This document shows, one piece after another, positions 62,756 to 64,000 of a stretch of DNA of 64,000 bases (its first letter is position 1; every line of letters begins with the position of its first letter). The notes below the pieces were generated by a model. The model did not search any database. It saw only the letters and a list, made by a program, of their open reading frames with translations, and was not told where the DNA came from. This DNA comes from an uncultured Actinomycetes bacterium. GTDB lineage: Bacteria; Actinomycetota; Coriobacteriia; Coriobacteriales; Atopobiaceae. The DNA lies in contig OMTG01000124.1 of NCBI GenBank assembly GCA_900313905.1, forward strand, positions 1 to 64,000. Reading direction: 5' to 3'. The position numbers and the translations under genes are program-made.

Positions 62756-63760
62756 ATGGCTGTTACTTTCGAAGGCTACGAGCGCCGTATCGCCCAGATC
62801 GACAAGGCGTGCGAGAAGTATGGCATCAAGGATCTCGAGGATGCCCTGAAGATCTGCACCGACCTCGGCTTCAACCCGTACGACATCACCACGAGCATCC
62901 AGTCCATCGCATTCGAGAATGCAAAGTGGGCCTATACGCTTGGCTGCGCCATCGCTGTCAAGAAGGGTGTCAAGACCGCTGCTGAGGCAGCTGCTGCCAT
63001 CGGCGAGGGCCTGCAGGCCTTCTGCGTCCCTGGCTCCGTTGCAGACGACCGCAAGGTCGGCCTCGGCCACGGCAACCTGGGCGCCATGCTCCTCGGCGAG
63101 GACACCGAGTGCTTCGCCTTCCTCGCTGGCCACGAGTCCTTCGCTGCTGCTGAGGGCGCCATCGGCATCGCCAACAACGCCAACAAGGCCCGCAAGAAGC
63201 CGCTCCGCGTCATCCTGAACGGCCTCGGCAAGGACGCCGCCCAGATCATCGCCCGCATCAACGGCTTCACCTACGTGAAGACCCAGTTCGACTACTACAC
63301 CAGCGAGCTCAAGGTCGTGGAGACCATCCCGTACTCCGACGGCCCGCGTGCCGCCGTCAACTGCTACGGCGCCGACGACGTCCGCGAGGGCGTTGCCATC
63401 ATGTGGCACGAGAACGTCGACATCTCGATCACCGGCAACTCCACCAACCCCACGCGCTTCCAGCACCCCGTCGCGGGCACCTACTTCAAGGAGCGCGTCC
63501 TGGCCGGCAAGAAGTACTTCTCCGTCGCCTCTGGTGGCGGCACTGGCCGTACCCTGCACCCGGACAACATGGCTGCCGGCCCTGCCTCCTACGGCATGAC
63601 CGATACCATGGGCCGCATGCACTCCTCCGCCCAGTTCGCAGGCTCCAGCTCCGTGCCGGCTCACGTCGATATGATGGGTCTCATCGGCATGGGCAACAAC
63701 CCGATGGTCGGCTGCACCGTCGCCTGCGCAGTCGCTGTCGAAGAGGCAATGAACAAGTAA
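62756..63760 (+). CDS. GGGtGRT protein
   Basis: A 334-residue protein named for its signature, seen here as ASGGGTGRTLHPDN at about residues 258-271. It is soluble and Gly/Ala-rich, with few cysteines. The family is widespread in anaerobes and always near the NifU-like partner, but its function is not established. AAGGAGG precedes the ATG. The high codon bias and strong terminator fit an abundant two-gene unit. The N-terminus (FEGYERRIAQIDKACEKYGI) is typical of the family. Confidence 0.93.
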   Translation: MAVTFEGYERRIAQIDKACEKYGIKDLEDALKICTDLGFNPYDITTSIQSIAFENAKWAYTLGCAIAVKKGVKTAAEAAAAIGEGLQAFCVPGSVADDRKVGLGHGNLGAMLLGEDTECFAFLAGHESFAAAEGAIGIANNANKARKKPLRVILNGLGKDAAQIIARINGFTYVKTQFDYYTSELKVVETIPYSDGPRAAVNCYGADDVREGVAIMWHENVDISITGNSTNPTRFQHPVAGTYFKERVLAGKKYFSVASGGGTGRTLHPDNMAAGPASYGMTDTMGRMHSSAQFAGSSSVPAHVDMMGLIGMGNNPMVGCTVACAVAVEEAMNK

Positions 63761-63783
63761 GCCTCGTGGCATAGCATCTGCGA

Positions 63784-63816
63784 AGCCGCCCCTCCAGACG
63801 GAGGGGCGGCTTTTTG
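63784..63816 (+). terminator. intrinsic terminator of the GGGtGRT unit
   Basis: A perfect 12-base-pair stem AGCCGCCCCTCC / GGAGGGGCGGCT with a 4-base loop, followed by TTTTTGC, 24 bases after the stop codon. Confidence 0.95.
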
Positions 63817-63828
63817 CTGCTCAGAGCC

Positions 63829-63858
63829 TTGTGCAAGGCTGCACGCTTGCGCTACACT
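63829..63858 (+). promoter_or_regulatory. promoter reading out of the right end of the window
   Basis: TTGTGC and TACACT are separated by 18 bases, just after the GGGtGRT terminator. The 140 bases from here to the window end hold no start codon with a ribosome site, so the gene it drives begins beyond 64000. Confidence 0.55.
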
Positions 63859-64000
63859 TTTTGGAGCAACTTCAGTTTTGCATCCTTTTCCCTTCCCGCC
63901 TTCCGGGAAGCAGCTGCCACCTTCCACACAGATTCCTGCGCGTGCTGCATGGAACATCCCTGTGTTCTTGATGTTTGCGTTTCAATGGTTTTCCGTGAAC

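Noticed and set aside
61919-63772. Minus-strand open frame of 617 codons opposite the NifU-like and GGGtGRT genes
   Set aside because: Antisense shadow caused by strong codon bias in the real genes; no ribosome site or recognisable domain.

Overview
The window looks like a chromosome segment of a strict anaerobe from the high-GC Actinomycetota, most likely class Coriobacteriia (Olsenella/Atopobiaceae-like). The basis is high GC, dense short-spaced operons with strong GGAGG-type ribosome sites, an [FeFe] hydrogenase, class III ribonucleotide reductase, nickel-pincer (Lar) genes, a GGGtGRT protein, and no respiratory chain genes. Assignment to a genus is inference.

Layout. 0-5 kb: tRNA-Phe, a coiled-coil protein, a frameshifted ROK sugar kinase, a lone PTS EIIA, a nitroreductase and an aminotransferase. 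5.3-8.9 kb: a two-gene [FeFe] hydrogenase operon whose partner subunit fuses a NuoF-type Fe-S domain to a GltD-type flavoprotein. 9.2-23.5 kb: one long leftward branched-chain amino acid cluster, leuA-ilvB2-ilvN-ilvC-ilvB-ilvA-ilvD-(DUF815 ATPase)-leuC-leuD-leuB, headed by what reads as a leader-peptide attenuator with consecutive Leu codons. 23.5-24.7 kb: gene-poor gap ending in a probable NrdR operator. 24.7-27.7 kb: nrdD and nrdG.

27.9-48.9 kb is accessory. It holds an AT-richer pair (cysteine hydrolase, two-helix membrane protein), a decayed stretch with a remnant of a RyR-domain gene, and many signalling or conflict-type genes: FHA protein, RyR protein, ADP-ribosylglycohydrolase-like protein, a radical SAM/SPASM enzyme with a putative precursor peptide, a receptor-like Ser/Thr kinase, a tandem AAA+ protein fused to an FtsH-type protease, a nucleoside-deoxyribosyltransferase/TIR-like protein with TPR-like tail, and a DUF285 repeat protein. 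Housekeeping genes (coaX, an OPT transporter, a YbjN protein) are interspersed.

48.9-64 kb returns to ordinary metabolism: nudC, two metallophosphoesterases, DUF554, a HAD phosphatase, an ACT-metallo-beta-lactamase fusion, a ParB-like/BMP fusion, larE-larB-larC, EamA transporter, DUF3592, DJ-1/PfpI, and the NifU-like plus GGGtGRT pair.

The most interesting site is the radical SAM gene at 34.1-35.1 kb. The codon for the third cysteine of its CxxxCxxC cluster motif is an in-frame TGA, followed by a small hairpin resembling a bacterial SECIS element. The frame stays open to a complete SPASM domain, and a 72-residue Cys-rich small protein ends 4 bases before its start. This may be a selenocysteine-containing peptide maturase with its substrate, or a freshly broken gene; the window alone cannot decide.
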